Source of the DNA: Kutzneria sp. CA-103260
GTDB lineage: Bacteria > Actinomycetota > Actinomycetes > Mycobacteriales > Pseudonocardiaceae
Length of the DNA: 64,000 nt
Assembly: GCF_018263855.1 (NCBI RefSeq)
Contig: NZ_CP073318.1
Span: 7,006,001-7,070,000, forward strand
Reading direction: 5' to 3'
Position 1 is the first letter of the stretch; each line of letters starts with the position of its first letter. This document shows positions 52,891-61,885 of this stretch, in pieces. The notes beneath the pieces were generated by a model that was not told where the DNA came from, searched no databases, and saw only the letters and a program-made list of their open reading frames with translations. A program made the position numbers and the translations under genes.

Positions 52891-55233
52891 CTACCGCCTC
52901 GAACCGCCGCCCAGCAGCCGGCCCACACCCCGCACGCTGCGCTCCAGGTCCGAACCGAACGGGTTCTCGTGCACCAGATACGTCCAGGTCGCGGTGGGCC
53001 GGGACAGGCCCTCGCCGGACAGGTCCACGCCGTCCTCGGTGATCTTGGCCGTCTCGAAGGTCTCGACCGTCTTCTCGCCGGCCACCCGGAACAGCGCGTT
53101 GAACGCCGGGATCGCCGCCCGGTGGTACTCGGCGATCGGGCTCTCGCGGGACAGCGCCCACAGGTGGATGCCCTCGCGCAGGTCGGCCAGCATGGCCAGG
53201 TGCTCGGCCCAGCCGCGGTCCAGGTGCAGCAGCGCGATCTGGCGGGCCGCGTCGACCAGGACGTCCTCGCCGACCTTGTCCAACACCTCCTGGTACCGGT
53301 CCGGCGCGGACTTCTTCAGCTCCCGCGCCGCCAGGTCGGTGCGCAGCAGCTGGTCGCGGCGCTCGCCGAGGATCTTGCGGTGCTGCGCGGAGAGCTGGTT
53401 GTAGCGCCAGGTGTTGGCGTGCACCTCGAGGTTCTCAGCCTCGGCCACCCGCTGGGCGTGGGCGATGGTGTGCGGGGCCAGCTTGTCGGTGACCCGGCCG
53501 CCGTCCTCGATCTTGCCCGGGCCCGGCTCCTCGGCCGCGAACTGGGTGACGATGTCGTCGCCGAAGCTGGCGAAGAACACCGACCGGCCCGGGTCGCCCT
53601 GCCGGCCGGCCCGCCCGCGCAGCTGGTCGTCGAGGCGCGAGCTGTGGTGCCGGCCGGTGCCGATCACGTACAGGCCGCCCAGCTCGGCCACCCGCTCGTG
53701 GTCGGCGCCGTCCGCGCCGCCGAGCCGGATGTCCGTGCCGCGGCCGGCCATCTGGGTGGAGACCGTCACCGTGCCGTACTGGCCGGCCTCGGCGACGATC
53801 GCCGCCTCCTCGGCGTCGTTCTTGGCGTTGAGCACCACGCAGGGCACGTCCATCTCGGCCAGCCGGGCCGCGAACGCCTCCGACTCGGCCACGTCCTGGG
53901 TGCCGATCAGCACCGGGCGGCCGGTCTCGTGCGCCTTGACGATCTCGTCGACGATCGCCGCGTTCTTGTCGATGACCGTGTCGTAGATGCGGTCCGGCTC
54001 GTCCACGCGGACGCACGGCACGTTCGGCGGCACCTCGGCCACCTGGAGGTCGTAGAAGGTGCGCAGCTGGTCGGCCGCCGCCAGCGCGGTGCCGGTCATG
54101 CCGCAGACCTTCGGGTAGCGCTTGAGCAGGGCCTGGACCGTGATCGTGTCCAGCACCTCGCCGGTCTCGCTGGCCGCCAGCGCCTCCTTGGCCTCGACCG
54201 CCGCCTGCAGGCCGTCGGGCCAGCGCTGCAACCGGGCCACCCGGCCGCGGGAGGGGTTGATCAGCTGGACCTTGCCGTCGCGCACGATGTAGTCGACGTC
54301 GCGGCGCAGCAGCACCTCCGCGTGCAGCGCCACGTTCACTCGCGGCAGCGTCGTGCCCACGTGCTCCGCCGAGTACAGGTCGATGCCGCCCAGCGCGCGC
54401 TCCACCGCTTCCGCGCCCGCGCCGGTCAGGTAGACGTTGCGCTGCTCGTCGTCGATCTCGTAGTGCATGCCCGCGCGCAGCAGGCGCACCACGTCCGGCA
54501 GCTCCCGGTCCGGCTCGCCGGCCGCCGCCGCGCCGGCCAGCACCAGCGGCACCCGGGCCTCGTCCACCAGCACCGAGTCCGCCTCGTCGACCAGGGCCAC
54601 GCCCGGCTCCGGCGACACCAGGTCCTCGACCTTCGTCGCCGTGTGGTCGCGCAGCTCGTCGAAGCCGATCTCACTCACCGACGCGTAGGTCACGTCGGCC
54701 GCGTAGGCCTCGCGGCGGCGGTCCGGGTCGCAGGCGCCGCTGATCCAGTTCACCGTGACGCCCAGCAGCCCGTACAGCGGGCCCATCCACTCCGCGTCGC
54801 GGCGGGCCAGGTAGTCGTTCACCGACACCACGTGCACCGGCCAGCCGTGCAGCGCGTACCCCGCCGCCGTGATCGCGCCGGCCAGGGTCTTGCCCTCACC
54901 CGTGGGCAGCTCCACCACTCGGCCCTTGAGCATCCAGCCCGTGGTCGTCAGCTGCACGTCGAACGGCCGCTCCCTGAGCGTGCGGCGGGCCGCCTCCCGG
55001 CCGAGGGCCAGCAGCTGCGCGAGGTCCTTGTCGTCGTAGTCGCTGCGGTCGTCCTTGCGCAGCTTCTCCGCCGCCTGCGTCAGCTGCTCGTCGGTCAGCT
55101 CCCGCAGCTCGTCCTCGCGCGCGCCAGCAGCGGCCACTACGGCGTGCAGCTTGCTCGTCTCACGAGCAACCGCACGGCCCTGCAGCAGCCGCCAGAACCC
55201 GGTCGTCAGGCGCTTCTTGCGCTCCCCCGCCAC
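52891..55233 (-). CDS. secA2: Accessory preprotein translocase ATPase SecA2
   Basis: 780 aa. It lacks the C-terminal zinc-binding tail and linker of housekeeping SecA (usually about 900 aa or more), typical of the actinobacterial SecA2 group. Walker A ELPTGEGKTLAGAI (P-loop about 110-116), DEADSVLVDEAR, the helicase motif VSTQMAGRGTDIRLGG and QLRGRAGRQGDPG are intact. It powers export of a small set of proteins through SecYEG. The start is the most upstream ATG that keeps the short basic N terminus. Confidence 0.9.
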   Translation of the reverse strand: MAGERKKRLTTGFWRLLQGRAVARETSKLHAVVAAAGAREDELRELTDEQLTQAAEKLRKDDRSDYDDKDLAQLLALGREAARRTLRERPFDVQLTTTGWMLKGRVVELPTGEGKTLAGAITAAGYALHGWPVHVVSVNDYLARRDAEWMGPLYGLLGVTVNWISGACDPDRRREAYAADVTYASVSEIGFDELRDHTATKVEDLVSPEPGVALVDEADSVLVDEARVPLVLAGAAAAGEPDRELPDVVRLLRAGMHYEIDDEQRNVYLTGAGAEAVERALGGIDLYSAEHVGTTLPRVNVALHAEVLLRRDVDYIVRDGKVQLINPSRGRVARLQRWPDGLQAAVEAKEALAASETGEVLDTITVQALLKRYPKVCGMTGTALAAADQLRTFYDLQVAEVPPNVPCVRVDEPDRIYDTVIDKNAAIVDEIVKAHETGRPVLIGTQDVAESEAFAARLAEMDVPCVVLNAKNDAEEAAIVAEAGQYGTVTVSTQMAGRGTDIRLGGADGADHERVAELGGLYVIGTGRHHSSRLDDQLRGRAGRQGDPGRSVFFASFGDDIVTQFAAEEPGPGKIEDGGRVTDKLAPHTIAHAQRVAEAENLEVHANTWRYNQLSAQHRKILGERRDQLLRTDLAARELKKSAPDRYQEVLDKVGEDVLVDAARQIALLHLDRGWAEHLAMLADLREGIHLWALSRESPIAEYHRAAIPAFNALFRVAGEKTVETFETAKITEDGVDLSGEGLSRPTATWTYLVHENPFGSDLERSVRGVGRLLGGGSRR

Positions 55234-55467
55234 AGCACCTGTTTACCATCCCGACACCCCGCGCCGCGCCGGTCGACCGACCCCAACCACCCGCAAGATC
55301 GCCACGACTCCGGCGTTACGCCCCTTTTGCGCCGGTTACGCCGTGTCCGCCAGCGCCCAGGTCCGAATCAGCACGGTCCTCGGGTAGTCGGCCCGACGTG
55401 GTGAAGGGGCCCTTCCTCGCGTTCAACGAGAGGAAAAGCCCCTTCCAAGCGTGTGTCGGCGCGCCGA
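55234..55467. other. Intergenic gap between secA2 and a GT4 gene
   Basis: 234 nt. It contains one family 2 palindromic repeat (listed separately) at its 3' end relative to the GT4 gene. No gene seen. Confidence 0.4.
55403..55450. repeat. Dispersed palindromic repeat, family 2
   Basis: GAAGGGGCCCTTCCTC, central GCGTTCAACG, then an imperfect inverse GAGAGGAAAAGCCCCTTC and the shared CCAAGC tail. It matches 30458-30496 in centre and tail, and lies just 3' of the minus-strand GT4 gene, so it is a probable terminator. Confidence 0.65.
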
Positions 55468-56745
55468 TCAGGCGGTGCGCTCGGCGCGCTCCCGGGGGGA
55501 GTCGCCGGCCTGCTCCGGCACCCGGGGGTGGTCGGCGATACGGGTGAGCCGGCGGGACTCGGCCATCGCCTCCTTGTAGACGTCCTCGAAGGTGGCCAGC
55601 GTGGTGTTCACGCCGTGGGTGCCGATGATCTCCAGGCTCTCCTTGCCCATGCGCTCGCGCTCGGCGTCGTCGGAGAACAGCTGGGTGAGGCGGGCGGCCA
55701 GGGTGGGGACGTTGCCGGGCGGGTAGAGCCAGCCGTTGCGGCCGGGCCGGGCCAGGTGGGGCAGGGCCATGGCGTCGGCGGCGACGACGGGCTTGCCGGC
55801 GGCCATCGCCTCCATGGTGGCCAGGCTCTGCAGCTCGGCGATGCCGGGCATGCAGAAGGCGTCGCACGAGGCGTAGGCGTCGAGCAGCTCCTCGTCGGAG
55901 ATGAAGCCGCGGAACGTGACCCGGTCGGCGATGCCGAGCTGGCCGGCGAGCTGCTCCAGGGCCTCCCGCTTGCTGCCGTCGCCGACGATCTCGGCCCGGA
56001 CCTTGAGCTCGGCCGGGATGAGCGGCAGGGCCCGGATCAGCTCGTGGACCCGCTTCTCCTCGTCGAGGCGGCCGACGAACAGCACGGTGCGGTGCTCGGC
56101 GTCGGGCGAGACCGGCCGGTCCAGGTAGCGGTCCAGGTCGATGCCGCACGAGATGGCCCGCGCCTGCTGGGGCAGGCCGTTGTCCATGAGCAGCTGCACG
56201 GCCCGCGGCGTGGGCGCGGTGACCACGCCGGCGTTGCCGAAGTTGCGGGTGAGGTCCCACCAGGCCGCCTTGGACGCCAGCGAGCGCAGCAGCATCGGCA
56301 TCCGCATGTGGCCGAGGATGTTCTCGGGCATGAAGTGGTTGGTCGCCACCAGCGGGATCCGCAGCAGCTCGGCCTGCCAGATCAGCGCGCGGGTGAGCAG
56401 GAAGTGCGACTGGACGTGGATGATGTCCGGCTTGATCTCGGCCAGCAGCGGGGCCATCGCCTTCTGCGCCTTCCACGGCCAGGCGACCCGGAACGACGGG
56501 TGGAACGGCGTGCGGAACGCCGACAGCCGGTGAATCGTGATTCCGTCGACCTCGTCAACAGAGGGCCGGCCGCTCGGGGCCGGGCACATCACGTGCACCT
56601 GGTGGCCCCGGGAGGCGAGGCCGACCGCGAGCCGGTGCGTGAACCGAGCCGCCCCGTTGACGTCCGGCGGGAAGGTCTCGGCGCCGATCACGATGCGCAG
56701 TCCGGAGGCCGCCTCGTGCCGATCGGGCACCTGGGACCAGGTCAT
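55468..56745 (-). CDS. Glycosyltransferase family 4 (mannosyltransferase-like)
   Basis: 425 aa. The N domain has IVIGAETFPPDVNGAARFTH and GHQVHVMCPAPSG. HVQSHFLLTRALIWQA and TNHFMPENILGHM follow. The C domain has VLFVGRLDEEKRVHELI and the donor E-x7-E site in MPGIAELQSLATMEAMAAGK. Close in form to PimB/MgtA-type mannosyltransferases of actinomycete phosphatidylinositol mannosides and glycolipids, which is a plausible but unproven role. The ATG overlaps the stop of the DMT transporter gene by 4 nt. Confidence 0.87.
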   Translation of the reverse strand: MTWSQVPDRHEAASGLRIVIGAETFPPDVNGAARFTHRLAVGLASRGHQVHVMCPAPSGRPSVDEVDGITIHRLSAFRTPFHPSFRVAWPWKAQKAMAPLLAEIKPDIIHVQSHFLLTRALIWQAELLRIPLVATNHFMPENILGHMRMPMLLRSLASKAAWWDLTRNFGNAGVVTAPTPRAVQLLMDNGLPQQARAISCGIDLDRYLDRPVSPDAEHRTVLFVGRLDEEKRVHELIRALPLIPAELKVRAEIVGDGSKREALEQLAGQLGIADRVTFRGFISDEELLDAYASCDAFCMPGIAELQSLATMEAMAAGKPVVAADAMALPHLARPGRNGWLYPPGNVPTLAARLTQLFSDDAERERMGKESLEIIGTHGVNTTLATFEDVYKEAMAESRRLTRIADHPRVPEQAGDSPRERAERTA

Positions 56746-57671
56746 TTCGTACTCCCGTCGTAGTGCTGGGTCGTCATCCCGGGCGCGACAAGCTGCCGGT
56801 CGCCGTCGACGACTGTATTAGCTGGCGGTGTTGACTTCGGTCGACGCAGCGTGAGCACGACCACGCCGGTGGCGGCGACCACAGCGCAGGTCAGGGCTCC
56901 GGCGACCACTGGCACGGAGGTGTCGGTGGCTTCACCGAGCAACACCACGCCCAGCCCGACGGCGACCAACGGGTCGATCACGGTCAGGCAGCCGATGACG
57001 ACCTCGGGCGGACCGCTGGCGTAGGCGTGCTGGACCAGCCAGCCGCCGACCACGATGCCGACCGCGATGCCAAGGACCTCGGGCAGCGGGAAGGGATGGC
57101 CGCCCTCGGTGAGTTGTTGGAGCGTGCCCCGCATCAGCAGGGACACGTAGCCGAAGCTGACGCCGGACGCCGTGGCGAAGCCCAGGCAGCGGACCGCGCC
57201 GGTGTTCAGCGCGGCGATGGCGGCCAGGCCGCCGACCACGCCCACCACCAGCACGGTGGCCCGCATCTCGGTGTCCGGCGCGACCACGGTGGCCTTGGCC
57301 TGGGTGGCGGCGAGCAGCACGAACGCGATGGTGCCGATGGTGCTGGCCACGACCGCGCCGATGGCCACCCGGTCCAGGTGGAGCTTCTCGATGCGCACCG
57401 ACATCACCGTGGTCAGCGCGAACGCCAGGATGCCGATCGGCTGGACCACGGACAACGGGGCCAGCCCGAGGGCGGTGGCGTGCAGCCCGGCCCCGGCGGC
57501 GGCGATGGCGATGCCGGCCAGCCACAGCGGCTGGCGGGCCAGCCGCAGCATGGTGGCCAGCCGCAGGCCGCGTTCGTCGGTGCTCTCGCTGAGGCCGCCG
57601 TGCTGCAGCCTCGCCGAGACGGCGTTGCAGCAGGCCCCGAGCACCGCCAGTGCGATCGCGAGCGGGATCAT
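56742..57671 (-). CDS. DMT/EamA-type transporter
   Basis: 309 aa from ATG 57671, overlapping the preceding stop by 1 nt. About ten transmembrane helices with a ten-TMS DMT layout, for example LSVVQPIGILAFALTTVMSV and a late LGVVLLGEATDTSVPVVAGAL. It may export or exchange a metabolite or a lipid-linked precursor for the following glycosyltransferase. Substrate is unknown. Confidence 0.82.
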   Translation of the reverse strand: MIPLAIALAVLGACCNAVSARLQHGGLSESTDERGLRLATMLRLARQPLWLAGIAIAAAGAGLHATALGLAPLSVVQPIGILAFALTTVMSVRIEKLHLDRVAIGAVVASTIGTIAFVLLAATQAKATVVAPDTEMRATVLVVGVVGGLAAIAALNTGAVRCLGFATASGVSFGYVSLLMRGTLQQLTEGGHPFPLPEVLGIAVGIVVGGWLVQHAYASGPPEVVIGCLTVIDPLVAVGLGVVLLGEATDTSVPVVAGALTCAVVAATGVVVLTLRRPKSTPPANTVVDGDRQLVAPGMTTQHYDGSTK

Positions 57672-58423
57672 CAGGCACCACCCTCGACCAGGCCGGCCTC
57701 CTGGTGGCGCTCCACCGCCGGCCTCGCGCCCCGCCACAACGCCATGCCCAATACGAACAGCAGCGCCATGTCGATACCGAAGAGTATACGCTCGGCCAGG
57801 CCGAGGTAATTCTTCATAAAGCCAAGAAAGGGCAGCATGTCCGGCTCATTGATGGCCAGCTGAATACCGGCGAATGTGGCCAGCACGATTGTGCTGGCCA
57901 TCGACAGGCGCAACACGATCGGCGCGAACCGCTCCCACCCCACGGTCAGCTGACACCGCCTGGCCAGCAGGAATCCCGCCGCGGACAGGCACGGGAAGAA
58001 GAAGATCGCGGCCCAGCGGTGCACCGTGCCGGAAATGGAGGACACCGCCGGCGTCGGGTCGGTCGGAAAGACCAGCGCGACCACGAGCCCCACACACCAC
58101 ACGGACACCAGCACGGTCAGCACGATTCCCCGAACAATTCCTACCCCGGCCAGTCCGACCATCAGCGCGACGGACCCCACCGCCAACGCGACCAGACTTG
58201 TGTCGAAATACCTGGACCCCTGTTTGGCGAATACATAGTCGCTGATCGTGTGCCTGATCGGATTGAGCTGTCCGCTCGACTCCAGGTGCAGGTACACCAT
58301 CGGCAGCAGCGCGGCGACAAAGCTGACGATCGCGAGCAGCGCCCACGTCCGACGCCTGTCCCTGGTTCGGCCCCCAGCCGCCTGGTCGCTCACGGCGTCG
58401 ATTCTCACCTCATCCGCACACAC
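57671..58423 (-). CDS. DUF998-type membrane protein
   Basis: 250 aa if started at GTG 58423; GTG at 58408 or 58393 are alternatives and start choice is uncertain. Six to seven transmembrane helices. The DUF998 pattern is visible in SGQLNPIRHTISDYVF and in the late FGIDMALLFVLGMALW. DUF998 proteins are small integral membrane proteins with no assigned activity. It is the first gene of an operon with a DMT transporter and a GT4. Confidence 0.7.
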   Translation of the reverse strand: MCADEVRIDAVSDQAAGGRTRDRRRTWALLAIVSFVAALLPMVYLHLESSGQLNPIRHTISDYVFAKQGSRYFDTSLVALAVGSVALMVGLAGVGIVRGIVLTVLVSVWCVGLVVALVFPTDPTPAVSSISGTVHRWAAIFFFPCLSAAGFLLARRCQLTVGWERFAPIVLRLSMASTIVLATFAGIQLAINEPDMLPFLGFMKNYLGLAERILFGIDMALLFVLGMALWRGARPAVERHQEAGLVEGGA

Positions 58424-58799
58424 GGGTCCATGGGGGACACCCCTGGTTTAGGGGTGGGGAAAACCCCCGGACCGCCGGAGCCGAACACCACCCCCCGCAG
58501 GTGGCGGCCCCCTCGGCCAGGGAGCGCGCGAGCGAATCCCCGGTCAGCGGCACCGTACTGCCCGACCGACAGCCCACCGACAGGATCGACAGCGTGGCGC
58601 GCCACACTATCGAGTGTGATGCGGATCACATCGAATTGAGGTCACGATCAGGTTTCGAAATGAAAGTTGATCTTGGCGTATCTGAGGGTTCTCTCAGGTA
58701 ATCCCTTATCACTTTCCTGTCGCGTTCACCGGAAGCCTTGCGGAAGTTGCCCACCGGTTTACTCGACGTTCACTCCTGGCAGAAATAGACGTAAAACAG
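58424..58799. other. Intergenic region, AT-richer than its surroundings
   Basis: 376 nt between the DUF998 start and the terminator of the DUF1996 gene. It holds the CRP-type site above and a small CTGAG/CTCAG dyad at 58682-58697. The stretch 58610-58760 is clearly less GC-rich than neighbouring sequence, as expected of a promoter region. No gene is seen. Confidence 0.4.
58615..58630. promoter_or_regulatory. Candidate CRP/GlxR-family binding site
   Basis: TGTGATGCGGATCACA fits the CRP-family consensus TGTGA-N6-TCACA exactly. It lies about 190 nt upstream of the DUF998 start codon. Confidence 0.6.
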
Positions 58800-58838
58800 C
58801 GAACGCCCCACCCGACTGGCTGTCGGGTGGGGCGTTCG
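58800..58838 (-). terminator. Perfect 17-bp stem-loop terminator
   Basis: 58800-58816 pairs perfectly with 58822-58838 around loop TGGCT. It is about 80 nt beyond the stop of the DUF1996 gene. Confidence 0.85.
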
Positions 58839-58891
58839 CAGGGTGGGCGCCGGGCCGCTGGCCGCATGTCGGGCGCGGCGCCCGCAGAGAT

Positions 58892-58928
58892 GATCAGTTC
58901 GCGGCGATCAGCTCGCGGCGATCAGCTG
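58892..58928. repeat. 14-bp tandem repeats at the end of the DUF1996 gene
   Basis: GATCAGTTCGCGGC, GATCAGCTCGCGGC and a partial third GATCAGCTG. The partial copy includes the stop codon. Each unit brings another in-strand TGA. Confidence 0.6.
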
Positions 58929-60409
58929 CCGGTCATCGAGCAGGGCGCCATCGACACCAGGTTGCCCTGCGGCTGCGGGGCCCGGGCCTGGTTGAACAGG
59001 TTGAGGATCTGGTTGATCAGGAACTGCCGGTTGTTCTGCAGCGGGGCCAGGATGGAGTTGTTGACGAAGTCCTGCGTCGCCTGGCTGCCGGCCGCCTGCA
59101 TCCGGTTGTTGGCGTCGTTGAGGAAGTTGTCCATCTGGTCCAGGTCCTGGTTGACCGACGACTGCACCGAGGCCGGGATGGCCGGCATCTGGGACCGCAC
59201 GTCGGGGCAGGTCACACTCTGGTTGGACGCGGGCTGGCCGTTGTTGCCGCCCCCGTTCTTGCCACCGCCACCGTTGTTGCCACCGCCACCGTTGTTGCCG
59301 CCACCGCCGTTGTTGCCGCCGCCCTGGGGCTGGTTGACGCACTGCTGGCCGTTGTTGATGCAGCTGACCACGCCGTTCTCCTGCTGGGCGCTCATCACGT
59401 TCTCCCAGTCGGCGTGGTCGGTGGCCGGACTGTGCAGCTGGCCGTCGAAGCCGTCCACCGCGAACACCGAGCCGTTGGGCACCGAGTTGTAGACCAGGTC
59501 GTACTCCAGCTGCGGCACCGCCTTGGTGCCCCTCGGGCACTGCCCGTTGCCCTTGGCGAACACGATGTGCGTGCGGTGGTTGGCCGAGTCGGTGTTCTTG
59601 CCGTCCCAGCAGTTCGGGAACTGCATGATCCGCTCGACGGCGCTGTTGCCGGGGCACACCGGGTACTTGTTGGTGATCCGGTTCTCGAAGCCGGTGCAGG
59701 TCCAGGTGGCCTTGGCGTTGGTCGGGCCGTTGGTGACCTCCTTGGCGTCACCCATGATGGCCCGCAGGAACTGCGGCGTCGGGGTCACCTTGTTGGCGCC
59801 GCCGCTGGTGAACTTGATCGTCACCTGGTTGGGCTCGACCAGCCGGCCGATGTTGCCCGCGTCCGGCCCCGGCTGGTTGTTGGTCTTGCCGTTGGGCTCC
59901 TGCTTGATCCGGATGACCGGCCAGAAGAACGCCGACTTGTCGCCGTTGGCGCAGGTCGTGCCGCCGGCGGCCAGGCTGCGGTCGTTGGAGCGGGCCGTGG
60001 TGGTCCGGTTGCCGACGTAGTCGTGCACGTGCAGGGCGCCGTGGTCGACGCCGGGCGTGACGATGAAGTTGTCGGAGTTGTGGTGGTTGTTCTGGTTGGT
60101 GCCGCAGTCCTCGGTGAAGGTGCCGCTCGCGCCGCCGGCGTTGGCGTTGCGGTTGGGCTGGACCTTCTTGATGTCGATGAAGTCGTTGGCGAACGGGCCG
60201 ATCTTGTTCGAGCCGGGCTTGGGCGCCTTCGCCAGCAGGGCCTGGACGCTGGCCATCTCGGGCGAGTCACCGCCGGTGGCGGCGAACGAGTCGCCCATGC
60301 CCGCGGCGACACCGATGCCCACGGCCGATCCGGCGGCCAACACGAGGCCGCCGATCACCGCGGTCAGCCGCGTACCGCGCGACCAGGGCGTCCTGAGTTT
60401 TCCTAGCAC
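58922..60409 (-). CDS. Secreted DUF1996 protein with Gly/Asn linker and extra C-terminal domain
   Basis: 495 aa. The signal sequence (about 1-44, FAATGG) leads a DUF1996 domain (about 70-345): FANDFIDIKKVQPN, HHNSDNFIVTPGVDHG, HVHDYVGN and QFPNCWDGKNTDSANHRTHI with several conserved His. Next come a Gly/Asn repeat linker (about 364-394) and a helical C-terminal domain of about 95 residues. DUF1996 proteins are mostly fungal and actinobacterial extracellular proteins of unknown function. The His-rich conserved segments suggest a metal site. Confidence 0.85.
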   Translation of the reverse strand: MLGKLRTPWSRGTRLTAVIGGLVLAAGSAVGIGVAAGMGDSFAATGGDSPEMASVQALLAKAPKPGSNKIGPFANDFIDIKKVQPNRNANAGGASGTFTEDCGTNQNNHHNSDNFIVTPGVDHGALHVHDYVGNRTTTARSNDRSLAAGGTTCANGDKSAFFWPVIRIKQEPNGKTNNQPGPDAGNIGRLVEPNQVTIKFTSGGANKVTPTPQFLRAIMGDAKEVTNGPTNAKATWTCTGFENRITNKYPVCPGNSAVERIMQFPNCWDGKNTDSANHRTHIVFAKGNGQCPRGTKAVPQLEYDLVYNSVPNGSVFAVDGFDGQLHSPATDHADWENVMSAQQENGVVSCINNGQQCVNQPQGGGNNGGGGNNGGGGNNGGGGKNGGGNNGQPASNQSVTCPDVRSQMPAIPASVQSSVNQDLDQMDNFLNDANNRMQAAGSQATQDFVNNSILAPLQNNRQFLINQILNLFNQARAPQPQGNLVSMAPCSMTGS

Positions 60410-60424
60410 TGAATTCTCACCTCG

Positions 60425-61207
60425 TCATGCGGAGTTGACGACCCTGCGGATGATCATCACGGTGCCCCAGGCCAACGCGCCGATGAGCAGCACGCCGACG
60501 AGCACGACGGCCGGGGAGGGCCGGTCGTCGACGACGGTTGTCGTGGTCGTGGACTGCTGGACCGTGGGCGCCGTCGTCGGGGTGGCGCCAGCGCCCTGGG
60601 CGGCCTGGGAGCCGGCCGGGTTCTGATCGGTCGTCTGAGGAAGGGCCGGATCGGACAGCGCGGAGGAGTCCACCAACTTGGTGCCCTCCAACACGGTCAT
60701 GTGCTTCATGACCGTGTTGACCGCGCCCTGAGCGAACTGCTTGATCAGATCGTTCTTCGTCCCCGCACGCGCCGCGGCGACTGCCGTGAACACCTTTCCG
60801 CTCGCCTGGCGCACCAGGTTCACGTAGTCGTGGTCGAACGTCGCGCCCGCCTCGTCGTGCAGCTGGGCCAGCCAGCCCTGCTGGTCGTTGTCGGGCTGGC
60901 CCGGCAGCTGCACGCCCAGCTGCTCGGCGGCCTGGGCCGCCTGCTGGTTGAGGGCCGTGTCGTCGGTCACCAGGGTGGCGGCCACGGTGCGGACCGCGGC
61001 CGCCGACGCCTGGTTGCGGGCCATGCCGCCGGCGGCGATCTCCCACATCCCCGACTGCATGACCGTCGTCAGCACGTCCTGGTCGCTCTGGCTGACGCTC
61101 TGCGCACCCTGGTCGCCCGGCGCCGCCGCATGCGCCACCGCCGCCATGATCGGGGACATCATGGCGAGCACGGTGGCCGCGAGCAGCGCGAGGACCCTGG
61201 TGATCAT
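60425..61207 (-). CDS. Secreted DUF4142 ferritin-like protein with membrane anchor
   Basis: 260 aa from ATG 61207 (ATGA overlap with the Lipoprotein_15 gene). A signal peptide (cut near VAHAAA) precedes the helical DUF4142 domain (about 42-185) with QSDQDVLTTVMQSGMWEIAA and DHDYVNLVRQASGK. A Thr/Pro-rich spacer and one C-terminal transmembrane helix (about 232-255) with basic residues follow. This topology puts the domain outside, tethered to the membrane. Function unknown. Confidence 0.82.
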   Translation of the reverse strand: MITRVLALLAATVLAMMSPIMAAVAHAAAPGDQGAQSVSQSDQDVLTTVMQSGMWEIAAGGMARNQASAAAVRTVAATLVTDDTALNQQAAQAAEQLGVQLPGQPDNDQQGWLAQLHDEAGATFDHDYVNLVRQASGKVFTAVAAARAGTKNDLIKQFAQGAVNTVMKHMTVLEGTKLVDSSALSDPALPQTTDQNPAGSQAAQGAGATPTTAPTVQQSTTTTTVVDDRPSPAVVLVGVLLIGALAWGTVMIIRRVVNSA

Positions 61208-61731
61208 GACGTGGCCGCCACCTTCTTGCCGTCGGGTCCGATGGCGAACCACAACCCGCCCTGGCCCTGCCCGGTGGTGTCACCGGGCTTCTGGTCAGGG
61301 TCGTACCGGTAGAGCGGCCAGCCGCCCAGCGTCATCTGCTTGGTGCCGTCCGTCCGCGTGACCTCGCCGACCAGGCCCTGGCCGACGCCCTCGACGGCGA
61401 CCGCGCCGTCCTTGGCCGACACCGGCTCCCAGGTCAGCGCGCACTCCCCGTCGCAGGTCGCCTTGGACGGCGACGCCGAGTCGTGCGCGTACACGTAGAG
61501 CGTGAACCCCTGGTCGTCCACGACGATCCGGCCGAGGGCCGAGTTGGCCACGCTGAGCGCGGCGTTGTTGGCCGGTGCGTCGGCGTCGGAGGTGTACACC
61601 GGGGTGGCGACGGCCTCGGCCGCGGTGGCCGCCTGCGAGCCGGTCCCGCACGCGGATGTGAACGCGAGCGGCAGCAGGCCCAGCGCGGCGACGGCCGTCA
61701 GCCGACCACGACGCCTGTGGCGCAGGTGCAC
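61204..61731 (-). CDS. Lipoprotein_15-type secreted repeat lipoprotein
   Basis: 175 aa from GTG 61731, with GAAAGGA 7 nt upstream. Lipobox FTSAC anchors the protein. Two copies of the family unit are visible: GRIVVDDQGFTLYVYAHDS with CDGECALTWEPVS, and LVGEVTRTDGTKQMTLGGWPLYRY with DTTGQGQGGLWFAIGPDG. The family (PF03640) has no agreed function. Coupled to the DUF4142 gene and divergent from an ECF sigma gene that may control it. Confidence 0.84.
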   Translation of the reverse strand: MHLRHRRRGRLTAVAALGLLPLAFTSACGTGSQAATAAEAVATPVYTSDADAPANNAALSVANSALGRIVVDDQGFTLYVYAHDSASPSKATCDGECALTWEPVSAKDGAVAVEGVGQGLVGEVTRTDGTKQMTLGGWPLYRYDPDQKPGDTTGQGQGGLWFAIGPDGKKVAATS

Positions 61732-61826
61732 GGTGTCGTCCTTTCGAGCGGGATGCGGGGTCGCCACTAAGTACTCAGCGCGCTCGGATTCGGCTCACTT
61801 GTGGGTGCAACCGCTCACATTCACAG

Positions 61827-61854
61827 TTGACCGTGACCAATTGCTACGTAGAGT
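61827..61854 (+). promoter_or_regulatory. Putative promoter of the ECF sigma operon
   Basis: TTGACC (61827-61832), 16-nt spacer, TAGAGT (61849-61854), about 32 nt before the ATG at 61886. This looks housekeeping rather than ECF type. Confidence 0.4.
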
Positions 61855-61885
61855 GCACTTCCGCAAACACGTTCGTGGCATCAAG

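Noticed and set aside
52861..55404. Long plus-strand open frame of 847 codons opposite secA2
   Set aside because: It is antisense to a clear SecA2 gene; its Arg/His/Val-rich translation has no domain signal and follows from the high GC content.
55316..56476. Minus-strand frame of 386 codons overlapping the GT4 gene
   Set aside because: It is a frame-shifted shadow on the same strand as the GT4 gene, His/Arg-rich without domain motifs.
58892..58928. Tandem repeat considered as CRISPR or a phage attachment site
   Set aside because: Only two full and one partial 14-bp copies, with no integrase or cas gene.
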